Assembly: GCA_017466495.1 (NCBI GenBank)
Contig: JAFTUB010000189.1
Coordinates: forward strand, 1-24,480
DNA length: 24,480 bases
From: Clostridia bacterium
Lineage (GTDB): Bacteria > Bacillota > Clostridia > Oscillospirales > CAG-272
Direction: 5' to 3'
The notes under the pieces were generated by a model, which saw nothing but the letters and a program-made list of their open reading frames with translations, had not been told where the DNA came from and made no database searches. Positions 1 through 6,704 of the stretch are shown one piece after another (positions within the stretch are counted from its first letter, which is position 1; each line of letters starts with the position of its first letter). The translations under genes and the position numbers were made by a program.

Positions 1-92
1 AGAACAGCCATAAGGACTGCGCAAAGTACCTTATGGCTGCTTCTATGCGATTGTGTAGGGATGGTAAGTGATTTGTTTTTGATTTTGCTCAT
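1..92 (-). CDS. Small protein with basic N-terminus then hydrophobic stretch (partial)
   Basis: An ATG at 92-90 on the minus strand is preceded by AGGAGG with 6 nt spacing. It opens a frame that runs through the window edge for 30 codons without a stop. The visible protein begins MSKIKNKSLTIPTQ, has several basic residues, and turns hydrophobic near residues 22-30 (VLCAVLMAV), like the start of a signal peptide or membrane segment. The product is unknown. On conjugative elements such proteins are often secreted or pilin-like, but this is inference from position. An 11-bp inverted repeat (5-15 with 29-39) lies inside the reading frame. A 14-bp palindrome lies 17 nt upstream of the start. Confidence 0.6.
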   Translation of the reverse strand, partial: MSKIKNKSLTIPTQSHRSSHKVLCAVLMAV

Positions 93-108
93 AGTTAGCC
101 TCCTATAT

Positions 109-122
109 GGCAATGCATTGCC
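109..122. promoter_or_regulatory. Perfect 14-bp palindrome, possible operator
   Basis: GGCAATGCATTGCC reads the same on both strands and sits 17 nt upstream of the start codon of the partial gene at 1-92. It could be an operator or a 5'-UTR hairpin. No clear -35/-10 pair was found around it. Confidence 0.35.
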
Positions 123-155
123 TCTCTCCGACTTAGACTGCACAAGAAGACAAAA

Positions 156-184
156 ACACCGCCATATTGTGGTAATGGCGGTGT
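156..184 (-). terminator. Rho-independent terminator, minus strand
   Basis: ACACCGCCAT (156-165) pairs perfectly with ATGGCGGTGT (175-184) across a 9-nt loop. On the minus strand it is followed by a TTTTTG tract. It lies downstream of the sigma-like gene (stop at 307) and upstream of the partial gene at 1-92, so it separates the two. Confidence 0.7.
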
Positions 185-231
185 CTATGTACAAGATACA
201 GTTATAAGCATATATATTATAACATGCACTT

Positions 232-287
232 GGGCTACTGTCAAGGCAATTTCCGGGCTACTTTCGGGCCACTTTCGGGCTACTTTT
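232..287. repeat. Array of 11-bp direct repeats (GGGCTACTTTC)
   Basis: Copies lie at 232-242 (GGGCTACTGTC), 255-265 (GGGCTACTTTC), 266-276 (GGGCCACTTTC) and 277-287 (GGGCTACTTTT). The last three are head to tail with an 11-bp period, about one helical turn. The gap between the first and second copies is 12 bp, close to one more unit. Such phased arrays are typical of recombinase arm sites or replication-initiator iterons. The position inside an integrative element, outside any gene, fits either. Confidence 0.6.
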
Positions 288-306
288 CAAATTTTCATGC
301 CTCAGC

Positions 307-819
307 TCATTCTTTTATGAATTTTGCAAGAATATCCTGGGTGTCTTTAGCTGTGTAACCCCATAAATATGTGCTCAAGAGACTGACTGCATTTGCCCTG
401 TGATCTGTCATTGTTCTTCTGCCCATAGTAATTCCTGCTTCGCTTAAAGCCTCAACAACCTCATCCAAGGAACGGTATTCATGCTCGCAAAGATAGTTGT
501 AATAGAGAATCTGGTAGTACAGTTCGCCATGCTTATGTTTTTTTCTCATCGTTGCAACAGCCGAATCTACAAGCTGCAGCATTTTGTTGCTTCGTTCGAT
601 ACATTTTGCTCGTTCCTCAATGTCGGTTCCACTGAGATCTGCGCCTGCAACATAAACAGATTCCAAGAACTCGTCGATGTTTTCGCCAAAGCATTCACGA
701 AAATCACTCTTGGCGTGTTCAACAGACACAGAAAGACTCCAGACCACATCACGGTACTTCTTGAGAAGCAGCAGGGTATCGTGATAACGCTCGTCCTGCT
801 TAATCATTTTCCGCGGCAT
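307..819 (-). CDS. Sigma-factor-like / ArpU-like helix-turn-helix protein of the element
   Basis: This 170-residue protein has a helical N-terminal half (YHDTLLLLKKYRDVVW, then a long acidic helix around residues 40-90). Its C-terminal half looks like a sigma-70 region-4 helix-turn-helix: YYQILYYNYL at about 102-111, then SLDEVVEALS and MGRRTMTDHRANAVSLLSTYL as the likely DNA-reading part. Phage and conjugative-element proteins of the ArpU or sigma-like group share this build and act as late-gene or transfer-gene activators, but membership is judged by eye. The start at 819 has a GAGGTGG-type ribosome site inside the end of the upstream gene (stop 822-824), so the two are a coupled pair. A hairpin terminator follows at 156-184. 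Confidence 0.55.
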   Translation of the reverse strand: MPRKMIKQDERYHDTLLLLKKYRDVVWSLSVSVEHAKSDFRECFGENIDEFLESVYVAGADLSGTDIEERAKCIERSNKMLQLVDSAVATMRKKHKHGELYYQILYYNYLCEHEYRSLDEVVEALSEAGITMGRRTMTDHRANAVSLLSTYLWGYTAKDTQDILAKFIKE

Positions 820-821
820 AA

Positions 822-2006
822 TCAGACCACCTCTCTTTCTTCGTTGTCATCTTCGGGAATGGCTGTAAAGGCGAACCTGTAATAATTTTCGCTCTCCGTG
901 CATCGGATAAGCAATTCTGCATTTACAGTCTTACTCTTGCAGTCTTGTGATAAGGGAGATAAATAATATCGCGCGTGTGCGCACGTCCCGCACGCGATTC
1001 CTTGTAGATACAAGGCTTTTGCCGCCTTTCGAACAAGATGCACGAGATGCGATTTTGGCACGCAGCAGAAGTGATTTGACACGCAGATTTGTGCCTCAGA
1101 CACCTCATTTTCACCGTTTTGGCACGCAAGAGCCATTGCTTTTTCTGCGTCCATAACCTCAGTTTCTTCCATGATTTCTTCCTCCTCTGGGATATTGACT
1201 CTGATATTCAGCGCCATTGCAACTTCCTCCTTATCAATTTTTATATCAGAAATTTGGAACATAGTGGATAAATAATTGCACAGATAAATGGCTGTGCCAT
1301 ACTTGCCCTGAAAGGCAACCATCTTGATGTAACCGGATTCCTCCAGTTTTCGCATGATTCTGCCAGCAGTGGATTTAGATATCCCCCATCGCTTGCCCAG
1401 CTCATCATACCCGATCAGGGGAGAACGTGATCCGTTGCGAATATAAACAACCGGTCCCACGTCGGATCCGGGAATACAGGAATCGTTATAGATCGTGTTC
1501 AGCCATAGATCCAGGATAATATCCATCTCAGAACATTTGCCGCTGCCGATGAATTCGGATACTAAGCGGTAAGGGAAAAAGAAAAAGCCATCGTCCTTTG
1601 TACATGGGGCGTTGGCTTCGACTACGGTATTGAATTTTGACCAGTTGTTGATGGAGAACTTGATGTAGTGTCCCTTATGTGATATAATATAGGAAATGAG
1701 ATTTTTGTCAGATAATCGGTCAAAAATCTCAACAGTGGATTTCATAGTTTTTTTTCGGAACAGCTTCATCATATCTCGGCTCGCTATCATCCATTCTCCA
1801 GGAGCAATTGTATACGAGATTCCGTCCACCTGCATATAGGATGTACGGAAGTTTGCGAGGGAACAAAGCAGCATAAAATAAAAAAGATACGAATCACCAT
1901 TCAATCTGATGTTCGTATCTTCAGCAAGGGTTCGGATAAAATTCCGATATATGCGACATCGTGAATACGTCACGAGCTGTTGTAATTTCAGTTGGTATTG
2001 CATCAT
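822..2006 (-). CDS. DNA-binding protein with two winged-helix-like segments, element-encoded
   Basis: About 394 residues. The N-terminal part (residues about 5-130) resembles a replication-initiator or helix-turn-helix unit (SLANFRTSYMQVDGISYTI, then FRKKTMKSTVEIFDRLSDKNLISYI). A clear winged helix follows near residues 195-250: PLIGYDELGKRWGISKSTAG, then IMRKLEESGYIKMV. The tail has an acidic linker (IPEEEEIMEETEVMD) and a Cys/His-rich block (CVSNHFCCVPKSHLVHLV, CGTCAHARYYL). Plausible roles are replication initiator or master regulator of the element; neither is proven. GGAGG lies 2 nt before the ATG at 2006 and 5 nt before the ATG at 2003, so 2003 may be the true start. The stop overlaps the ribosome site of the next gene. 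Confidence 0.6.
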   Translation of the reverse strand: MMQYQLKLQQLVTYSRCRIYRNFIRTLAEDTNIRLNGDSYLFYFMLLCSLANFRTSYMQVDGISYTIAPGEWMIASRDMMKLFRKKTMKSTVEIFDRLSDKNLISYIISHKGHYIKFSINNWSKFNTVVEANAPCTKDDGFFFFPYRLVSEFIGSGKCSEMDIILDLWLNTIYNDSCIPGSDVGPVVYIRNGSRSPLIGYDELGKRWGISKSTAGRIMRKLEESGYIKMVAFQGKYGTAIYLCNYLSTMFQISDIKIDKEEVAMALNIRVNIPEEEEIMEETEVMDAEKAMALACQNGENEVSEAQICVSNHFCCVPKSHLVHLVRKAAKALYLQGIACGTCAHARYYLSPLSQDCKSKTVNAELLIRCTESENYYRFAFTAIPEDDNEEREVV

Positions 2007-2033
2007 TTCCTCCAATTTACATATAGAAATGGC

Positions 2034-2095
2034 TTGCTAACAAGGAAAGACTCGATTTTTCGTCTTGCTAACATTTGCTAACATCGTGCTAACAT
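2034..2095. repeat. TTGCTAACAT direct-repeat array near the element end
   Basis: TTGCTAACA occurs at 2034-2042 and TTGCTAACAT at 2065-2074 and 2075-2084, followed by TGCTAACAT at 2087-2095. Two copies are exactly head to tail. The array lies between the winged-helix gene start and the tRNA junction at 2223, where arm-type integrase or excisionase sites are expected. It also covers the likely promoter region of the winged-helix gene, so it could be that protein's operator instead. Confidence 0.65.
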
Positions 2096-2222
2096 TGCTT
2101 TATTTTCAGGCAATTATAATGGATGATATTACAAAGCAATATGCACTAAAATTCGACAAGTTTTTTAGGCACATTTAATAGGTTTGTGCAGAGAATGACC
2201 CGTTTTGCGCCTGTCTCGATAC

Positions 2223-2267
2223 CTACGAACCGGTAGGTCGCAGGTTCGAATCCTGCGTGGCGCGCCA
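2223..2267 (+). other. Attachment site: 3' part of tRNA-Arg(ACG), 5' half missing
   Basis: The sequence reads as a tRNA from the anticodon loop onward: loop CTACGAA with ACG at 2225-2227, 3' anticodon stem CCGGT, variable AGGTC, T stem GCAGG/CCTGC around TTCGAAT, acceptor GTGGCGC, discriminator G and an encoded CCA (2265-2267). Upstream there is no matching acceptor strand (GCGCCAC expected), D-arm or ACCGG anticodon stem, so this is not a working tRNA. It is the displaced 3' copy made when an element recombines in the anticodon loop. A 6-bp dyad (2221-2226 with 2233-2238) frames the likely crossover. The intact tRNA should lie at the other element end. Confidence 0.85.
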
Positions 2268-2269
2268 TC

Positions 2270-2301
2270 AATCCCGTGAAAACGTCAGTTTTCACGGGAT
2301 T
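2270..2301 (+). terminator. Intrinsic terminator of the original tRNA-Arg gene
   Basis: AATCCCGTGAAAAC (2270-2283) pairs perfectly with GTTTTCACGGGATT (2288-2301) around a GTCA loop, followed by TTTGTTT. It begins 3 nt after the CCA end, the normal position for a tRNA terminator, and supports the view that chromosomal DNA starts at the tRNA remnant. Confidence 0.85.
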
Positions 2302-2341
2302 TTTGTTTGTGTTGCGCAAGAGGAGCTTACGTCTGATTGGC

Positions 2342-2713
2342 TTATAGTTGAGACTGTGTCCCGTCAAGAACAATGGTTTTGGCGTTGACCAGCAAAAAGC
2401 TGTCCCACAGTCCGATTTCGAGATTGGCGCACGGAACAAATGAATACTTCTCTCTTGCCTTTTCGATGTCATTGGCACACAAAATATTGATTTCGGTAAA
2501 TTCAAGCCAAGCGTCTTCATCATACTCCCGCGGTTCGCCGATAAAATAGAACATAGACACATCCTTCAAGACCAAATGGTGCGTCTGTATCACCTCGTCA
2601 TCGTTGGTCTCCAGTACAAAACTGATTTCTTTTTTCAGCATATTCAAACGGTAGCGAATGATTTTGGATGCCCAGACCGCTCCAAATGTTGTATCAAATT
2701 CAGATTCCGTCAT
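2342..2713 (-). CDS. Small hypothetical protein, possible YxiG-like immunity protein
   Basis: About 123 residues with no signal peptide or membrane segment. It alternates beta-like stretches (KKEISFVLETNDD, HHLVLKDVSMFYFIG) with an acidic patch (EPREYDEDAWLEFTEINIL). It ends in LWDSFLLVNAKTIVLDG, a form I associate with YxiG-like proteins found near polymorphic toxin genes; this link is tentative. GGGAGG lies 5 nt before the second ATG (2713) and 2 nt before the first (2716), so I use 2713. It is the last gene of the minus-strand small-gene island and lies next to the tRNA terminator. Confidence 0.5.
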   Translation of the reverse strand: MTESEFDTTFGAVWASKIIRYRLNMLKKEISFVLETNDDEVIQTHHLVLKDVSMFYFIGEPREYDEDAWLEFTEINILCANDIEKAREKYSFVPCANLEIGLWDSFLLVNAKTIVLDGTQSQL

Positions 2714-2774
2714 CATAACCTCCCGTATATTGGTACCGATATTATCGGGCGAAAAGCGCTATCCCCTGCCTTCC

Positions 2775-3284
2775 CTAAAAATCGGAGAAAATATCCTGCG
2801 TTCCCTTCCTCGAGTTGACCGCATAGGATATGGTTTTGTAGCATATCGGCTCGGGAAGCGCATACACATTTTCTCCTTTCCAAAACACGAGGGGAAACTG
2901 CCGTAGCACATCGACATCAAAATCGCCAATGGAATTTATCTTCTCCGTCAGAAAATACGTCAACTCATAGATTCCCGTGGCAAAACCGATATCGTCTATG
3001 CGACAAAAACACACATCAACAAAACGCAGGATCATGGCCAAAGTTTCATGAAAGTGCTCCTCGGTAAAATGCAGATCGGAAAAGGAAAACCTGTATTGAT
3101 CATAATCGGTTTCCTCAAACACCTCCACCCATACACTTCGGCAGTTCAGCAGTTCGATCGGGCATCGGTCTATCTGATTTTCCCCCAGCGCCAGCCCGTA
3201 CTCCGTCAGCAGATTGCGGAATTGTCGGTGATTGTCCGCGGACTTGTGCCGGGTAAAAAGTGTGATTTCAAAATATTCCGCCAT
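2775..3284 (-). CDS. Hypothetical protein of the immunity-like island
   Basis: The chosen start (ATG 3284, MAEYFEITLFTRHKS) follows GAGGAG with a short 3-nt gap and gives 169 residues. A longer frame upstream has no ribosome site and overlaps the previous gene. The protein is soluble and mixed alpha/beta, with many aromatic and acidic residues (VWVEVFEETDYDQYRFSFSD, FHETLAMILRFVDVCFCRID). I recognise no catalytic motif or named family. Size, composition and company resemble immunity proteins of polymorphic toxins. It starts 23 nt after the preceding gene's stop, so it is very likely co-transcribed. Confidence 0.5.
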   Translation of the reverse strand: MAEYFEITLFTRHKSADNHRQFRNLLTEYGLALGENQIDRCPIELLNCRSVWVEVFEETDYDQYRFSFSDLHFTEEHFHETLAMILRFVDVCFCRIDDIGFATGIYELTYFLTEKINSIGDFDVDVLRQFPLVFWKGENVYALPEPICYKTISYAVNSRKGTQDIFSDF

Positions 3285-3307
3285 TTTCTCCTCACAGATT
3301 GTATCTC

Positions 3308-3646
3308 TTAAAACTCGTGGGGATCGCAATAACCGTAATCGTCATCCCCCAATTTTCTCCCCAGTTTTCCTTCGTGTGCAGCCACCAGATTCAAGAAATT
3401 AAACAAATAATCCTCCAATGCGGCATTTTCATCTTTTCCGATGCCGCAGATATTATCATAAGCATCTACGGCATCATGTAAAAATATATTACCATATGCA
3501 TAATACATTCCGTCCTCACCATCATACCATACTCTGACTTTACAGCTCGTATAGGGACTGACATCCTGGGAAAACAGCCTGTACTCATTCACCAATCTCT
3601 TGATGGAGATTTTATCCCCATATTTCAGGTTGTCCCATTTTCGCAT
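3308..3646 (-). CDS. Small acidic hypothetical protein of the immunity-like island
   Basis: This frame gives 112 residues from ATG 3646, which has AGGTGA 5-7 nt upstream; a GTG at 3655 in the same frame is an alternative. The N-terminus is basic (MRKWDNLKYGDKISIKRL). The middle has a beta-rich stretch (CKVRVWYDGEDGMYYAYGN). A helix with many acidic residues follows (AVDAYDNICGIGKDENAALE), and the end is rich in glycine and aspartate. No family is recognised. The upstream reading frame ends at 3656, so translation is probably coupled to it, and the TAA that splits that gene may lower expression of this one. Confidence 0.5.
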   Translation of the reverse strand: MRKWDNLKYGDKISIKRLVNEYRLFSQDVSPYTSCKVRVWYDGEDGMYYAYGNIFLHDAVDAYDNICGIGKDENAALEDYLFNFLNLVAAHEGKLGRKLGDDDYGYCDPHEF

Positions 3647-3655
3647 CGATGTCAC

Positions 3656-4129
3656 CTATTTCCATTCCTCCAAACTCCAATTTTGTTCCAGTCTCTCTCT
3701 TAACAGAGCAACATTCCAAATGCCAGCGCATGACAATTTGAAAAATTCAGCATCGGGATTGCAAACCAAAGCGCGTCTCCACGTCTCCACATCCACCAAA
3801 TACCAATCCCGTACGTTTCGGTGCGGCACATACTCCAAAGAACGGTATTGCGTTGGCAATACAGCATCGGGCGGCAATGGGAAATTCCCGATAAATTACA
3901 GCAAGCCGCGTTTCTCCGCTGCTCGCACAAGCATTCTTATGTAATACCTTTCTTTCTGCAAACACATCTGCGGCGTAAATTCGTCCAGTTCGATGGCAAG
4001 CGGCGCCAACACCCGGGCAACTTCAATGTCGCTTTTCCCTATTCCCACATATTGGAGGAAGCCATATCCATTGTCAATCGGAATCGCATATACATTTCCC
4101 AGAACGAGCTTATGAGACAGTCTGCCCAC
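3656..4129 (-). pseudogene. Imm26-like immunity gene split by an in-frame TAA
   Basis: The first half (GTG 4129 to the stop at 3898-3896) reads VGRLSHKLVLGNVYAIPIDN and then YGFLQYVGIGKSD. The GNVYAIPIDNGYGF stretch resembles the opening strand of Imm26-type immunity proteins. After the TAA the same frame continues without a shift: FIGNFPLPPDAVLPTQYRSL, then DWYLVDVETWRRALV, ending LEEWK at 3656. Together they form one protein of about 157 codons, so a single base change probably created the stop. AGGAGG lies 9 nt before the GTG start; a TTG at 4150 is another in-frame start. The upstream gene ends 4 nt before. Separate short proteins or read-through are possible but less likely. Confidence 0.6.
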
Positions 4130-4133
4130 CGAT

Positions 4134-4814
4134 TTAATCCTCCTCTCCAATATCCAATACCTTCCTCAACTGCGATACGTGATCGGCCAGTACTCCGCCG
4201 ATCCGGGTCAAATCAACCTCCGCATCATGCATCAGTTTCTGCGTATAATCTACGGTATCTTCCACCCATTTGCCAGAGTGATCCGCCTTTAGCTGATCCC
4301 AAAATTGATGGAAGTGGAAACCGGCAGCTTCAACATCGCCCAAATACAATTTGGAATACGCCGCAGCTTCGTGACGCCACACATCGGAAGTCCAAAACCA
4401 TCTGCCCGTCTCATTTTTCTCAAAAATAAACTTGCAGATGCCCTCCGGTGAGCCAACCCGATCCAGCCACGGGATGCCCCTCTCCAGAATAAATCGTTGA
4501 TTGCGCATGATGTTGCCCACAATCTCTTCCGCATCCAATGCGGGAAGAAGCGCATACGCATGGTAATGCCCGCAATTGATGTGCTGAATGGAATCCCCTA
4601 AGTTCAGCACAAGATGCGCACCGGGAATATAAAGCGGCTGAACATAAATCCCCACCTCCAATCCGGATGACCGCCGGTCTGTCAGGATAAAATTCAGCAC
4701 ATTGTCCGTAATTCTGTAATACATGGAATGTTTGGAGGAAAAGTTCCATCCTGCAGATGTCAGCTCCCCGCGGAGCTGCTGATGGAATAATTTCTTTATC
4801 TCACTGCTCTTCAC
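4134..4814 (-). CDS. DUF4304-like hypothetical protein, first gene of the immunity-like island
   Basis: The true start is most likely GTG 4814, which has GAGGAGGA about 7 nt upstream; the longer open frame runs through the promoter. The 226-residue protein begins VKSSEIKKLFHQQLRGEL, followed by AGWNFSSKHSMYYRI. This layout (short helix, then 'surface' strands) is like DUF4304 proteins, which often lie among toxin-immunity genes. The family call is by eye. Other visible features are GLEVGIYVQPLYIPGAHLVL and a C-terminal helical part with WVEDTVDYTQKLMHDAEVDL. It is led by a good promoter at 4864-4893, and the genes down to 2342 probably share that transcript. Confidence 0.5.
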   Translation of the reverse strand: MKSSEIKKLFHQQLRGELTSAGWNFSSKHSMYYRITDNVLNFILTDRRSSGLEVGIYVQPLYIPGAHLVLNLGDSIQHINCGHYHAYALLPALDAEEIVGNIMRNQRFILERGIPWLDRVGSPEGICKFIFEKNETGRWFWTSDVWRHEAAAYSKLYLGDVEAAGFHFHQFWDQLKADHSGKWVEDTVDYTQKLMHDAEVDLTRIGGVLADHVSQLRKVLDIGEED

Positions 4815-4863
4815 GTTATTCCTCCTCAATCCGTCCTGTCCGGGCAATCTCTGCCCCGTCTTC

Positions 4864-4893
4864 ATTGTACCATATTCCCCCGGGCATTGTAAA
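4864..4893 (-). promoter_or_regulatory. Promoter of the immunity-like island
   Basis: On the minus strand TTTACA (4893-4888) and TACAAT (4869-4864) are 18 bp apart. The start codon at 4814 lies about 45 nt downstream of the expected transcription start. It is the only convincing promoter seen for the six genes. Confidence 0.65.
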
Positions 4894-4949
4894 GAAAAAG
4901 ACTCCATTTTTCCCGTCCAAATCCAAGCAAAATTTCTCATCTCCGCATG

Positions 4950-4989
4950 AGGAAAAGGCCGCCGCGCAGATGCGCGGCGGCCTTTTCCT
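4950..4989 (-). terminator. Strong terminator after leuA
   Basis: A perfect 18-bp stem (4950-4967 with 4972-4989, loop AGAT) starts 7 nt after the leuA stop. The T-rich run on the minus strand (CCTTTTCCT) is part of the stem. It insulates the downstream small-gene island. Confidence 0.75.
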
Positions 4990-4996
4990 GTTCTGC

Positions 4997-6667
4997 TTAC
5001 TCAGCCAGCATCATATTATGGAAGGCGTTGAGCAGGGCATTGGTACTGGCGCGGATCACGTCGGTGTTGGTGCCCACGCCCCAGAACATCTCGCCCCCCG
5101 CACGTTCAAGTCCGATGTAGGAGGCGGCCACGCTCTGAGAGCCCTGGCCCTGCATACTGTGCTGGGTAAAGACCTGCAGGGTGTACTGCTCCCCGCTGTA
5201 GGCCTTGAGGGCGTTGTTTACCGCACTCAGGGAACCGTTGCCCTCGGCCTCCACCACAGTCCGCTCCCCGTTCTGCAGGAAGGTGATCCGGATCTGCACG
5301 TTGTCGCCGTCCCGGTTGAAGTGGAAGTTCTCGGCCCGCACCGCAGGCTGCTCGGGAATATAATTCTCCCGGAAGAGGGCAAGCATTTCGTCCACCTTGA
5401 GCTCCTTGTGCTGACGGTCGGACACCCCTTTGCAGAGGTAGCTGAAATGCTCCCGCATCTTCGGGGGCATGATGTAGCCGTAGTTCTGCTCCAGCAGGTA
5501 GGAGATGCCGCCCTTCCCCGACTGGGAGTTGACCCGGATCACCTCGGCATCATAGGTACGGCTGATGTCCCGGGGATCGATGGGAAGATAGGGCACATTC
5601 CAGATGTGCTGGCCGTTGTTCTGCCGGTAGCGCATTCCCTTGGCAATGGCATCCTGGTGGCTGCCTGAGAAGGCGGCAAAAACCAACTCACCGGCATAGG
5701 GAGCGCGGGCGTAGACCTGCATCCGGGTGTACTTCTCGTACTCCTCCACCAGGCGGGGCATATTGGACAGATCAAGGCCCGGGTCGATGCCGTGGGCATA
5801 CATATTCATGGCCAGGGTGATGATGTCCACGTTGCCCGTCCGCTCGCCGTTGCCGAACAGTGTGCCCTCCACCCGGTCGGCTCCGGCCAGCAAAGCCAGC
5901 TCGGTATCGGCAACTCCGGTGCCCCGGTCGTTGTGGGGATGCAGAGACAGGGTGACAAATTCCCGGTACTTGAGGTTCTCGCTCATAAATTCCACCTGAC
6001 CGGCATAGATATGGGGACTGCTGAGCTCCACCGTCACCGGAAGGTTGATGATCACATTGTTGTCTGCCGAGGGCTCCAGCACGTCCAGGACGGCATTGCA
6101 CACCTCCAGGGCATATTCGGGCTCGGTGCCGGTAAAGGACTCGGGGGAATATTCAAAGCGGAAGTTTCCTTCATATTCGGCGGCCAGCCGTTTCACCATG
6201 CGGGCCCCTTCAATGGCAATCTCCTTGATCTCCTCCCGGCTCATACCAAAAACCTGCTCCCGCTGGGCTACACTCAACGAATTGTAGAAGTGGATGATGG
6301 CGCTGGGTGCCCCTGCGCAGGCCTCAAAAGTACGGCGGATAATGTGCTCCCGGCACTGGGTCAGCACCTGCACCGACACATCCTGGGGGATCATATTCCC
6401 CTCAATGAGGGCGCGGAGGAAGGCATACTCGGTGTCGCTGGCGGCGGGAAAACCGACTTCGATCTCCTTGAAGCCCACGGCCAGCAGCGTGCGGTAGTAG
6501 GCCAGCTTCTCCTCCAGGCTCATGGGGATCACCAGGCTCTGGTTGCCGTCCCGCATATCCACACTGCACCAGACGGGGGGCTTTTCGATATGGTCCCGCT
6601 CCACCCATTTGTTATACCGTCGGTCAGCGGGAAAATAGCCAACCCGATATTTACTTGCGTCCATCAT
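4997..6667 (-). CDS. leuA: 2-isopropylmalate synthase (long form)
   Basis: Catalyses the first committed step of leucine synthesis, joining acetyl-CoA and 2-ketoisovalerate; cytoplasmic. The 556-residue product has the HMGL-like TIM barrel first: DMRDGNQS at 37-44 holds the catalytic Arg and metal-binding Asp, VGFPAASDTEYAFLR follows, and SLHPHNDRGTGVADTELALL carries the HxH metal ligands. EGTLFGNGERTGNVD is the usual signature. The last 120 residues form the leucine-sensing dimer domain (VEAEGNGSLSAVNNAL, SYIGLERAGGEMFWGVG). Length and motifs fit the longer LeuA subclass. I chose ATG 6667 (MMDASKYRVGYF); a TTG at 6706 lies in the leader. The gene is monocistronic, with a consensus promoter, a leader hairpin and a strong terminator. 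Confidence 0.95.
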   Translation of the reverse strand: MMDASKYRVGYFPADRRYNKWVERDHIEKPPVWCSVDMRDGNQSLVIPMSLEEKLAYYRTLLAVGFKEIEVGFPAASDTEYAFLRALIEGNMIPQDVSVQVLTQCREHIIRRTFEACAGAPSAIIHFYNSLSVAQREQVFGMSREEIKEIAIEGARMVKRLAAEYEGNFRFEYSPESFTGTEPEYALEVCNAVLDVLEPSADNNVIINLPVTVELSSPHIYAGQVEFMSENLKYREFVTLSLHPHNDRGTGVADTELALLAGADRVEGTLFGNGERTGNVDIITLAMNMYAHGIDPGLDLSNMPRLVEEYEKYTRMQVYARAPYAGELVFAAFSGSHQDAIAKGMRYRQNNGQHIWNVPYLPIDPRDISRTYDAEVIRVNSQSGKGGISYLLEQNYGYIMPPKMREHFSYLCKGVSDRQHKELKVDEMLALFRENYIPEQPAVRAENFHFNRDGDNVQIRITFLQNGERTVVEAEGNGSLSAVNNALKAYSGEQYTLQVFTQHSMQGQGSQSVAASYIGLERAGGEMFWGVGTNTDVIRASTNALLNAFHNMMLAE

Positions 6668-6704
6668 AGCTCGTTTGTTCCTTTCCCGGCGGTCCGTCCT
6701 CTCC

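Larger units (their letters stand above)
1..2222. mobile_element. End of an integrative element inserted in a tRNA-Arg gene (partial)
   Basis: This stretch ends exactly in the anticodon loop of a tRNA-Arg(ACG) 3' fragment, the classic target of tyrosine-recombinase elements. It carries minus-strand genes of the kind found on conjugative or mobilisable elements and prophages: a sigma-like helix-turn-helix protein, a winged-helix DNA-binding protein and a small secreted or membrane-type protein. Two arrays of short direct repeats (232-287 and 2034-2095) lie in its gaps. No integrase, excisionase or relaxase is visible here, so the rest of the element must lie to the left of the window or has been lost. 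ICE, IME or prophage cannot be told apart from this end. Confidence 0.7.

Noticed and set aside
5..39. 11-bp inverted repeat as a terminator
   Set aside because: No T-run follows on either strand and it lies inside the open frame of the partial gene at 1-92.
232..287. CRISPR array
   Set aside because: Repeat units are 11 bp and head to tail with no variable spacers; no cas genes are seen.
2146..2222. Possible full tRNA gene including GCGCC at 2198-2202
   Set aside because: The total length would be only about 60 nt with no D-arm or 5' anticodon stem; the GCGCC match is chance, so the tRNA is a 3' fragment.
2146..2562. Minus-strand ORF of 138 codons containing ARHAGFEPATYRFVG
   Set aside because: That peptide is the antisense translation of the tRNA-Arg remnant; the frame also crosses the tRNA terminator and overlaps the better-supported gene at 2342-2713.
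4757..5668. 303-codon plus-strand ORF over the end of leuA
   Set aside because: Antisense to leuA and crossing its terminator; no recognisable domains.
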